Shown here piece after piece: positions 7,309 to 13,978 of a DNA stretch of 22,303 bases. The stretch's first letter is position 1. The number at the start of each line of letters is the position of its first letter. The notes beneath the pieces are model-generated. The model saw nothing but the letters and a program-made list of their open reading frames with translations, was not told the DNA's origin and did no database searches. The stretch is taken from positions 1 through 22,303 of the forward strand of contig CAIZKE010000247.1 in NCBI GenBank assembly GCA_903933475.1, written 5' to 3'. Origin of the DNA: an uncultured Alphaproteobacteria bacterium (GTDB lineage: Bacteria; Pseudomonadota; Alphaproteobacteria; Caulobacterales; Caulobacteraceae). The translations under genes and the position numbers were made by a program.

Positions 7309-9381
7309 ATGCGGCCTGAGATCCTGTTCCCCCTCTTTGCGCCGATCACCAGCCTGAAGGGTGTGGGGGCCCGGATTGCGCCGGCGCTGGAGCGCATAGC
7401 GGGGCCCCTGGTACGGGATCTTCTCTTCCTGGCCCCGCATGGCCTTATCCAGCGGCCAAGCCTGGCCATCGTGGAGGTACGCCCTGAGGAGGTGGCGACC
7501 CTTCGGGTGACCGTCACAGAGCACCTGCGTCCCCGAAGCCCCCAGCAGCCTCTGCGAATCCGGGCTGAGGACGAGACCGGCCGGATTGACCTGGTCTGGT
7601 TCGGCAACGCCTCGCGTGGGATCGAGGGCCGCCTGCCGGTCGGAGCCCGGCGCCTGGTCTCGGGCCGGGTCGAACGCTTCGGCCTCGACCTCCAGATGGT
7701 CCACCCCGACTATGTGGTCGAAGAGACCCGGGCGGGCGAAATCCCCGAGCATGAAACGGTCTATCCGGCAGGCGGTGGCCTGGCACCGAGGCTGGTTCGC
7801 AGGTTTGCGCTGGCCGCCCTGGAGCGCGCTCCGGTCCTGCCCGAATGGCAGGACCCGGCCTGGCAGGCCGGACGGGGCTTTCCCGCCTGGCTGGACGCCC
7901 TGCGCGTCCTTCATGCGCCGTCATCAGAGGCCGACCTGTCCCCGGCGTCCGCGGCCCGCAGCCGGCTGGCCTACGATGAACTCCTCGCACACCAGCTGGC
8001 CATGGCCCAAAGACGCTCGCACCGGCGCTCGGGCGCTGCGCCCAGGCTCCCCGGGTCCGCCCTGGCAGGGCGCATCGAGGCCGCCCTTCCCTTTCGCCTG
8101 ACGCCTGACCAGACCTCGGCCCTGGGCGATATCCGCTCGGACCTGGGCGGCGGGGTGCGGATGAGCCGTCTGCTCCAGGGCGACGTCGGGTCGGGCAAGA
8201 CGGTCGTGGCCATGCTGGCCCTGGGGGACGCTGCAGCGGCCGGCACCCAGGGCGTGCTGATGGCGCCAACGGAGATCCTTGCGCGCCAGCACTTCGAGAC
8301 CCTGGTGGGCCCGATGGAGGCCCAGGGTATCAGCGTCGTACTGCTCACCGGCCGGGACCGGGGCCCCGGGCGCCGTGAGAAGCTTCAGAGGCTTGCTGAC
8401 GGCTCTGCGGGGGTCGCCGTGGGCACCCATGCCCTCTTCCAGGACGAGGTGAAGTTCGCTCGCCTGGCCCTGGCCGTCATTGATGAGCAGCACCGCTTCG
8501 GGGTCGGGGAACGCCAGCGCCTCCTGGACAAGGGCGAGGGGGTCCATCTCTTGTCGATGTCTGCGACACCCATCCCGAGGACCCTGGAGCTTGCGGCCTA
8601 CGGGGACCTCGATGTCAGCCGGATCATCGGCAAGCCCCCGGGCCGCACGCCCGTCGCCACCCGGGCCGCCCCCATGACGCGTGTGACTGAGGTCGAGTAC
8701 CGCCTTGTCGCCGCCGTCCTTGGCGGCGCACAGGCCTTCTGGATCTGTCCCCTGGTGTCCGAGTCCGAGCTTGTGGACCTCAAGGCCGCGGAACAGAGGG
8801 CGCTGGAGCTGCAGGGGCGCCTCGGGAGCCGCGTGGGCCTGGTCCATGGCAAGCTTGCACCCGCCGAGAAGGACGCCGTGATGGCGGACTTCGCTTCCGG
8901 CAAGGTCCGGGTCCTTGTCGCCACAACCGTCGTGGAGGTGGGCGTGAACGTACCCAATGCGACCATCATGGTGATCGAGCAGGCCGAGCGCTTCGGCCTG
9001 GCCCAGCTGCACCAGCTACGAGGACGGGTGGGCCGGGGCCGGGCCGAGAGCGCCTGCGTCCTGCTCTACGATCCGCCCCTGTCCGATACCGCCCAGCGTC
9101 GGCTGGACATTCTGCGGCGTTCGGACGACGGTTTCGCCATTGCAGAGACCGACCTTGAGCTTCGCGGCGGCGGCGACGCCCTCGGCCTGCGTCAGTCCGG
9201 CTTCCCCGACTATGTGTTCGTGGACCCCTTCATCCATAGGGACCTGATCCTGGCTGCGGGGGACGACGCCCGGCTTGTCCTGGCCAGGGACCCGGAGTTC
9301 TCAACCCCCCGCGGACAGGCGCTCAGGGTCCTGCAGGCCCTGTTCGACTGGCGACCGGAGACGGGGATGAAGGGCGCCTAG
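7309..9381 (+). CDS. recG: ATP-dependent DNA helicase RecG
   Basis: RecG reverses stalled replication forks and migrates Holliday junctions. The 690-residue product is the normal length. An N-terminal wedge/OB-fold region (to about residue 230) precedes the SF2 motor: Walker A GDVGSGKT (Lys297), DEQHRFG (Asp392), SATPIPRT (about 417), QLHQLRGRVGRG, and a C-terminal LRGGGDALGLRQSG segment typical of RecG. In motif V the sequence reads VGVNVPNA with Asn547, where E. coli and Thermotoga RecG have Asp. The ATG at 7309 has AAGGA upstream. The last 59 bp overlap, tail to tail, the end of the DUF3089 gene on the other strand. The helicase half is clearly homologous to that of Mfd, transcribed divergently next to it. 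Confidence 0.95.
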   Translation: MRPEILFPLFAPITSLKGVGARIAPALERIAGPLVRDLLFLAPHGLIQRPSLAIVEVRPEEVATLRVTVTEHLRPRSPQQPLRIRAEDETGRIDLVWFGNASRGIEGRLPVGARRLVSGRVERFGLDLQMVHPDYVVEETRAGEIPEHETVYPAGGGLAPRLVRRFALAALERAPVLPEWQDPAWQAGRGFPAWLDALRVLHAPSSEADLSPASAARSRLAYDELLAHQLAMAQRRSHRRSGAAPRLPGSALAGRIEAALPFRLTPDQTSALGDIRSDLGGGVRMSRLLQGDVGSGKTVVAMLALGDAAAAGTQGVLMAPTEILARQHFETLVGPMEAQGISVVLLTGRDRGPGRREKLQRLADGSAGVAVGTHALFQDEVKFARLALAVIDEQHRFGVGERQRLLDKGEGVHLLSMSATPIPRTLELAAYGDLDVSRIIGKPPGRTPVATRAAPMTRVTEVEYRLVAAVLGGAQAFWICPLVSESELVDLKAAEQRALELQGRLGSRVGLVHGKLAPAEKDAVMADFASGKVRVLVATTVVEVGVNVPNATIMVIEQAERFGLAQLHQLRGRVGRGRAESACVLLYDPPLSDTAQRRLDILRRSDDGFAIAETDLELRGGGDALGLRQSGFPDYVFVDPFIHRDLILAAGDDARLVLARDPEFSTPRGQALRVLQALFDWRPETGMKGA

Positions 9382-10471
9382 ATGCCAGGAAGGCCCTGAC
9401 GCGGGCCTGCGCATCGGCTTCGATATCCGCGTAGAAGAGATTGAAGCCCGGCGTCCTCAGGCGATCTTCCCAGGACCCGAAGGGGCGGAGCATCCGGGCC
9501 TCTGGCCGGGACACCCGCAGGATGCCGTTGATACACCGGGCGCTGACCTGCCGGGTGACGAAGGGGGGTCTGGCACCCCACTCAAGTCCGGTTGCGTTGG
9601 TGGCACCCTTTGCCAAGCGGGACGGAGCCTCGCGTTCCGTCGTCGCCTGGAGCAGCGGGTTGTAGCAGACCGGCCTGCGCTTCCCGATGTTCACGAGGTC
9701 GTCTCCGTCCCAGACGAGGGCGCGATCCTGATGGTCCCGCGCCGTGCGGCTGTCGCCCTCATAGGCCCAGGCCCAGGCGGCGAGGCAGGCGATCTGACCT
9801 GGGGTCCTGCAGGGCTCCAGGGGCGGGGCATCTGAGGGCACCACAGTGTCGACAAGCCAGGCTCCGACGAGCCGCCTGCGCACTGCGGGGGTCGATCCAG
9901 CCTCAGCCAGGATCCGGGCGGCGAGCTCGCCTCCCTGTTCCACGCCGACAATAAGGATCGGACGCTCTGGGCCCGTTCGGGCGAGAAAATTCAGGAAGGC
10001 CGAGTCAGCATCCGCATAGGCGAAGCGGCGGGCCTCGCGGGCGTCCTCGCGAAGGGTCGTGAAGGAATAGAGGCCCGCCTGCCGATACCTTGGCGCATAA
10101 ACCTGTCCTGCCGGTGCGAAGGGACCAGCGTGGTTGGGTGCCATGACCCTTCGGAATACATCTGCGGACGCTGGATCTTCAATCGGACCATTCCAGTGCT
10201 CGGAGCCCGAATAGGCGGTCGGTCCCAGGAAGAAGATGGCCGCCTCACCAACTCTCCCCGGCCTGTCGGGCAGGAGCGCCCAGGCCTCGGGACGGTCGTA
10301 GTCCGGCGCGGGCGGCGGCGTTGAGACCTGGAAGGGCTTGGCGGGATCCATGGCCGCCAGCCGGATGTCATCCCTGCGGACCCAGGCGAAGAGACCCAAC
10401 AGAAGCACCAGGGCCAGGCCAACCCAAAGGCCCAGGCGGCGGGGACGCTTCCAAAGCGGCGTATCGGTCAT
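9323..10471 (-). CDS. Membrane-anchored DUF3089 family protein, probable inactive alpha/beta-hydrolase
   Basis: A 382-residue protein with a basic N-terminus (KRPRR), one hydrophobic segment (about 13-30) and a periplasmic remainder, as expected for a signal anchor. The DYDRPEAWALLPDRPG opening and the central hydrolase-like core place it in the DUF3089 family, whose function is unestablished. As I recall the family, the nucleophile elbow is usually G-H-S-Q-G; here the equivalent reads G-V-E-Q-G (176-180), with Glu178 in the Ser position, and the conserved HPTTY-like segment reads GPTAY (83-87). It may therefore be non-catalytic or use other residues. The ATG at 10471 lies 10 bp after the hldD stop, making it the last gene of the kdsA-hldE-hldD operon and suggesting a link to lipopolysaccharide or the envelope. 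The 3' end overlaps recG by 59 bp. Confidence 0.78.
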   Translation of the reverse strand: MTDTPLWKRPRRLGLWVGLALVLLLGLFAWVRRDDIRLAAMDPAKPFQVSTPPPAPDYDRPEAWALLPDRPGRVGEAAIFFLGPTAYSGSEHWNGPIEDPASADVFRRVMAPNHAGPFAPAGQVYAPRYRQAGLYSFTTLREDAREARRFAYADADSAFLNFLARTGPERPILIVGVEQGGELAARILAEAGSTPAVRRRLVGAWLVDTVVPSDAPPLEPCRTPGQIACLAAWAWAYEGDSRTARDHQDRALVWDGDDLVNIGKRRPVCYNPLLQATTEREAPSRLAKGATNATGLEWGARPPFVTRQVSARCINGILRVSRPEARMLRPFGSWEDRLRTPGFNLFYADIEADAQARVRAFLASRRPSSPSPVASRTGPAGP

Positions 10472-10481
10472 GCCGGATGGC

Positions 10482-11483
10482 CTAACGGTAGGGATCGTCG
10501 GTCGCGAGGTAGCTTCTGACGTAATCCGCGACGCCGTCCTCAAGGGAGGTGAAAGCCCCCGAATACCCTGCGCTCGCCAGTCGCTCCATCCGAGCCTCGG
10601 TAAAGTACTGGTAGTGGTCGCGGATTGCTGTGGGCATGGGAATGTAGTCGATCTGCGCCGGTTGTCCTGCGGCGGCGAACACCGCCCGGGCCAGGTCCTC
10701 GAAGCTTCGGGCCTGTCCTGAACCGAGGTTGAAGACCCCGTTGACCTCGGGAGTCGCGAGCAGCCAGGCCACGACATCGGCGACGTCCCGCACATAGACG
10801 AAGTCTCGCTTCTGCCCACCGTCAGGGATGCCTTCTCGGTAGGAGCGGAAGAGCTGCACGGCGTTCCCGTCGCGAACGGAGGGCCAGACCTGGGCGGCGA
10901 CAGATTTCATCGCCCCCTTGTGACCTTCGTTCGGGCCATAGACGTTGAAGAACTTGAGGCCGGCCCACTGGGGCGGAGCATATTCCCTCCCCGCCTGCCG
11001 GGCGGCGAAGGCATCAAACAGGGCCTTGGACCAGCCGTAGGCGTTCAGAGGGCGCAGGGCGGCCAAGCTCTCGAAGTCGTCCCGATCTTCGAACCCTTGC
11101 GCGCCGCCGCCATAGGTGGCCGCCGAGGAAGCGTAGATGAGCCGCCGCTGCCGGTCCGTACACCAGCGGAACAGGTCGCGGCTGAGACCGAAATTGGTCT
11201 GGACGATGCGGTCGGCGTCCGGTTCGGTGGTGGAGGAGATAGCGCCCATGTGGATCACCGCCTCGACGTCGCGCCAGCGTTTCTCCAGCCAGTCGAACAT
11301 GTCCTCGGGGGCCACGAAGTCTCCGATTGGGTGGCGTGACAGGTTGCGCCACTTGCCCAGGTCAGCCTCGCGCAGGCGATCGCAGACCACCACGTCCAGG
11401 CTCCGGTCCTCGGCGAGGCGGGCGACGATGTTCGAGCCGATGAAACCGGCGCCGCCGGTGACGAAGACGATCCTGCGGGTCAC
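10482..11483 (-). CDS. hldD: ADP-L-glycero-D-manno-heptose 6-epimerase
   Basis: HldD makes the L-glycero-D-manno-heptose donor for the lipopolysaccharide inner core; cytoplasmic. The 333-residue extended-SDR protein has the NAD(P) loop GGAGFIGSN (10-18), the ASSAATYG strand (118-125), catalytic Tyr149 and Lys153 (YGWSK) and the NVYGPNEGHKG motif with Lys189, matching the second active-site Lys of E. coli HldD. The start is a GTG at 11483 that overlaps the hldE stop as GTGA, with a GGGAGGGGG stretch just upstream. This implies translational coupling to hldE, the preceding enzyme supplier of the same pathway. Confidence 0.94.
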   Translation of the reverse strand: MTRRIVFVTGGAGFIGSNIVARLAEDRSLDVVVCDRLREADLGKWRNLSRHPIGDFVAPEDMFDWLEKRWRDVEAVIHMGAISSTTEPDADRIVQTNFGLSRDLFRWCTDRQRRLIYASSAATYGGGAQGFEDRDDFESLAALRPLNAYGWSKALFDAFAARQAGREYAPPQWAGLKFFNVYGPNEGHKGAMKSVAAQVWPSVRDGNAVQLFRSYREGIPDGGQKRDFVYVRDVADVVAWLLATPEVNGVFNLGSGQARSFEDLARAVFAAAGQPAQIDYIPMPTAIRDHYQYFTEARMERLASAGYSGAFTSLEDGVADYVRSYLATDDPYR

Positions 11484-12940
11484 TGTTCCCCCTCCCCGGC
11501 TATCCGGCGGATAGCGGCGGTTGTTGAATACCCCTCGACCAGGGGCGCGAGCCGGATCTCGCCGCCCCAGCCCCGGACCAGGTCGCCGCCGACCACATCG
11601 GACTCGGCGTAGTCTGCACCCTTGACCAGGACGTCGGGCCGGGCCGCCCGGATCAGCTCGAGGGGCGTGTCCTCGTCGAAGGGCGCGACAAGGTCGACGC
11701 TGGCCAGGCCGGCAAGGACCAGGGCCCGGCTCTCCAGGTCGTTCACGGGCCGTCCCTCACCTTTGAGGGCGCGGACGGAACGGTCGGAATTCACGCCGAC
11801 GATCAACCGGTCACACCAGCTCCGCGCCTGCGCGAGGTAGGCCACATGACCGCGGTGCAGGATGTCGAAACAGCCGTTGGTAAAGCCTATGCGCAGGCCC
11901 CGGGCCCGCCACCTGGCAATCTCCTCGACCATCCGGGCACCCGTCGCGACCTTTGCCTCGGCGACGGCCATGTGGGCCGCCAGGGTTGCCTCGACGAGCT
12001 CGTCCGGCGAGACCGTAGCCGTACCCACCTTGCCCACGGCAACGCCAGAGGCCAGGAGCGCCAAGGCGATGGCGTCGTCGAGGGGCCGCCCGGCGGCAAG
12101 GCCGGTCCCGAGGGCCGCGATGGCGGTGTCGCCAGCTCCAGAAACGTCGAAGACTTCCCGGGGAGACCCCGGGAAGTGGCGCACAGGCTGGCCGCGTACG
12201 GCCAGGGACATGCCCTGGGCCGCCCGGGTGACCAGGATTGAGCGGGCCTCGCAGAGTTCAAGGGCCCGGGCGAGTGCGGCCTCGACCTCGGCGTCGGTCC
12301 CGGTGGGCAAGCCTGAAGCATGCGCCAGCTCAGAGGCGTTGGGCTTGATGACGTCTACCGGGCCGTAGCGCATGAAGGACCGGGCCTTGGAATCTACAAG
12401 GACCGGCAGGCCAGAATTCCGGCATGCGGCGATGACCTCGTCGGTGACGACGCCCTTGCCGTAGTCTGACAGAATGATCACCCCCGCGCCCGGCGCGACG
12501 TCGCGAACCGCGCGGGCCAGGCGTGCAGAGGTATCCGCCGATACCGGACCCGTATCCTCGATGTCCACACGAAGGAGCTGGTGCGTGCCGGAGACAAAGC
12601 GTGTTTTCAGGGTCGTCGGGCGGGCCGTATCTGTAACCAGCGCGCCCTCGATCCGCCCGTCGCCACCCACCAGCCGCAGGGCCTCGCGACCCTCGATGTC
12701 GGAGCCGATCACGCCCACCAGGGCAACCTGCCCCCCCAGTGCCGAGACATTGCGCGCCACGTTGCCGGCGGCTCCGAGCATGACCAGCTCGCGGCGCCAG
12801 GCGAGGACCGGTATCGGCGCTTCGGCAGACATCCGCGTCACCTCGCCATAGACGAAGCGGTCGACCATCACATCGCCGACGCAGACGACGCGCACGCTTG
12901 GGATGCTGCGGATCAGGTCCTGGAGCGAAGTGAACTCCAC
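11480..12940 (-). CDS. hldE: Bifunctional heptose-7-phosphate kinase / heptose-1-phosphate adenylyltransferase
   Basis: HldE phosphorylates D-glycero-D-manno-heptose 7-phosphate and, after dephosphorylation by GmhB (not in this window), adenylates heptose 1-phosphate. The 486 residues hold a complete two-domain enzyme: a PfkB/ribokinase-type kinase (about 1-320) with GDVMVDRF, GAAGNVARN and the catalytic GAGD motif near residues 266-270, then a nucleotidyltransferase (about 345-486) with TNGCFDILHRGH near 353 and a terminal GYSTTAAI. The start is GTG at 12940, five bases after the kdsA stop, with a GAAGG ribosome site overlapping that stop; no in-frame ATG gives a better N-terminus. It sits between kdsA and hldD in one operon. 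Confidence 0.95.
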   Translation of the reverse strand: MEFTSLQDLIRSIPSVRVVCVGDVMVDRFVYGEVTRMSAEAPIPVLAWRRELVMLGAAGNVARNVSALGGQVALVGVIGSDIEGREALRLVGGDGRIEGALVTDTARPTTLKTRFVSGTHQLLRVDIEDTGPVSADTSARLARAVRDVAPGAGVIILSDYGKGVVTDEVIAACRNSGLPVLVDSKARSFMRYGPVDVIKPNASELAHASGLPTGTDAEVEAALARALELCEARSILVTRAAQGMSLAVRGQPVRHFPGSPREVFDVSGAGDTAIAALGTGLAAGRPLDDAIALALLASGVAVGKVGTATVSPDELVEATLAAHMAVAEAKVATGARMVEEIARWRARGLRIGFTNGCFDILHRGHVAYLAQARSWCDRLIVGVNSDRSVRALKGEGRPVNDLESRALVLAGLASVDLVAPFDEDTPLELIRAARPDVLVKGADYAESDVVGGDLVRGWGGEIRLAPLVEGYSTTAAIRRIAGEGEQ

Positions 12941-12945
12941 CGCCT

Positions 12946-13800
12946 TCAGGCCCGCGGCCGCTTGGCCAGGGCATCGAAGGCCAGCAGATCAGCGATCAAG
13001 CCCTCGAACTCGGACAGGGGCACCATGTTGGGTCCGTCGGACGGAGCGTTGTCGGGATCGGGATGGGTCTCCATGAAGACGGTCGCGACGCCAATCGCAA
13101 CCGCCGCCCGGGCGAGGACCGGGACGAACTCCCGCTGCCCGCCAGAGCGGTCGCCCTGCCCGCCCGGCTGCATCACCGAATGGGTCGCATCGAACACCAC
13201 CGGGCAACCGATCTCTGACAGTATGGGTAGGGCCCGCATGTCGCTGACCAGGGTGTTGTAGCCGAAGCTCACGCCGCGTTCGGTCGCCAGGGCGTTGGGG
13301 TTACCCGCACCGCTGATCTTGGCGATGACGTTCTTCATGTCGCCAGGCGCCAGAAACTGGCCCTTCTTGACGTTGATTGCCCGCCCGGTTTCGGCCGCGG
13401 CAACCAGGAGGTCGGTCTGGCGGCAAAGGAATGCGGGGATCTGGAGAACGTCGACCGCCTCGGCCACGCGCGCGCACTGCTCGCGCTCGTGCACGTCGGT
13501 CAGGACCGGAAGCCCAATCGATTCCCGGATCTCGGCGAAGATCGGCAGGGAGGCCTTCAGGCCAAGGCCCCTCGCCGCCCGCGCCGATGTGCGGTTGGCC
13601 TTGTCGAAGGAGGTCTTGTAGATCAGGCCGATATTCAGGCGTTCGGCGATCTCGTGCAGGGCCGCCGCGGTCTCCAGGGCGTGCTGCCGGCTTTCCAGCT
13701 GACAGGGGCCGGCGATCACCGTCAGGCGTTCGCGGTTGCCGATCCGCACAGTCCGTCCCGACGGCGGTGTGAGTTCGACGACAGCGTTCAGACTGGACAA
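12946..13800 (-). CDS. kdsA: 3-deoxy-8-phosphooctulonate synthase (KDO-8-phosphate synthase), metal-dependent type
   Basis: KdsA condenses phosphoenolpyruvate with arabinose 5-phosphate to give KDO-8-phosphate for the lipid A-core linkage. The 284-residue TIM barrel shows IAGPCQLES (29-37), SFDKANRTS, QIPAFLCRQTDLL and NVKKGQFLAPGD. Cys33 is where E. coli KdsA has Asn26; together with the His of DATHSV, the Glu of METHPDP and the Asp of PSDGPN it reproduces the four metal ligands of the Aquifex enzyme, so this is the metal-dependent class. The start is a TTG at 13800 supported by GGAGAG about 7 nt upstream; there is no ATG nearby before the conserved core. It is the first gene of the kdsA-hldE-hldD-DUF3089 operon. 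Confidence 0.94.
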   Translation of the reverse strand: MSSLNAVVELTPPSGRTVRIGNRERLTVIAGPCQLESRQHALETAAALHEIAERLNIGLIYKTSFDKANRTSARAARGLGLKASLPIFAEIRESIGLPVLTDVHEREQCARVAEAVDVLQIPAFLCRQTDLLVAAAETGRAINVKKGQFLAPGDMKNVIAKISGAGNPNALATERGVSFGYNTLVSDMRALPILSEIGCPVVFDATHSVMQPGGQGDRSGGQREFVPVLARAAVAIGVATVFMETHPDPDNAPSDGPNMVPLSEFEGLIADLLAFDALAKRPRA

Positions 13801-13842
13801 TTCGTCTCTCCTGCGAGACCACTTCGCCTCAGGGCGTTAAGT

Positions 13843-13869
13843 GGCTTGCGGCGGACCTCCGCACAAGCC
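13843..13869. other. Stem-loop upstream of kdsA and cfa
   Basis: GGCTTG (13843-13848) pairs with CAAGCC (13864-13869), and GCGG (13851-13854) pairs with CCGC (13859-13862) around the loop ACCT, with a small CG/A internal loop. It lies 43 bp upstream of the kdsA start codon. No T-tract follows, so it is more likely an operator or leader structure than a terminator, or chance in GC-rich DNA. Confidence 0.3.
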
Positions 13870-13887
13870 GGAAATGCACCTGCAATG

Positions 13888-13907
13888 GCCGGCGACCGCC
13901 GGCGACC
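13888..13907. repeat. Perfect tandem 10-mer, two copies
   Basis: The 10-mer GCCGGCGACC occurs twice head to tail. It lies in the divergent kdsA/cfa spacer, where a regulator half-site spaced one helical turn apart would be possible. Two copies in GC-rich DNA could also be chance or slippage. Confidence 0.6.
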
Positions 13908-13978
13908 CCCGGGAGCCGCAGTCCGTGTCCGCTGTGCAAGAAATCTGCCTGAACACTCTTTTTGTCCATCATGGTTCG

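Larger units (their letters stand above)
13801..13978. promoter_or_regulatory. kdsA/cfa divergent spacer
   Basis: This spacer separates kdsA from the broken cfa homologue; its right edge depends on the uncertain cfa start. It contains a stem-loop (13843-13869) and a perfect tandem 10-mer (13888-13907), each listed separately. I see no convincing -35/-10 pair. The open frame of cfa reaches back to 13841, but that segment has no resemblance to the family and is probably untranslated. Confidence 0.4.

Noticed and set aside
7924..9012. 362-codon minus-strand open frame opposite recG
   Set aside because: Antisense of conserved RecG motor motifs; no domain features.
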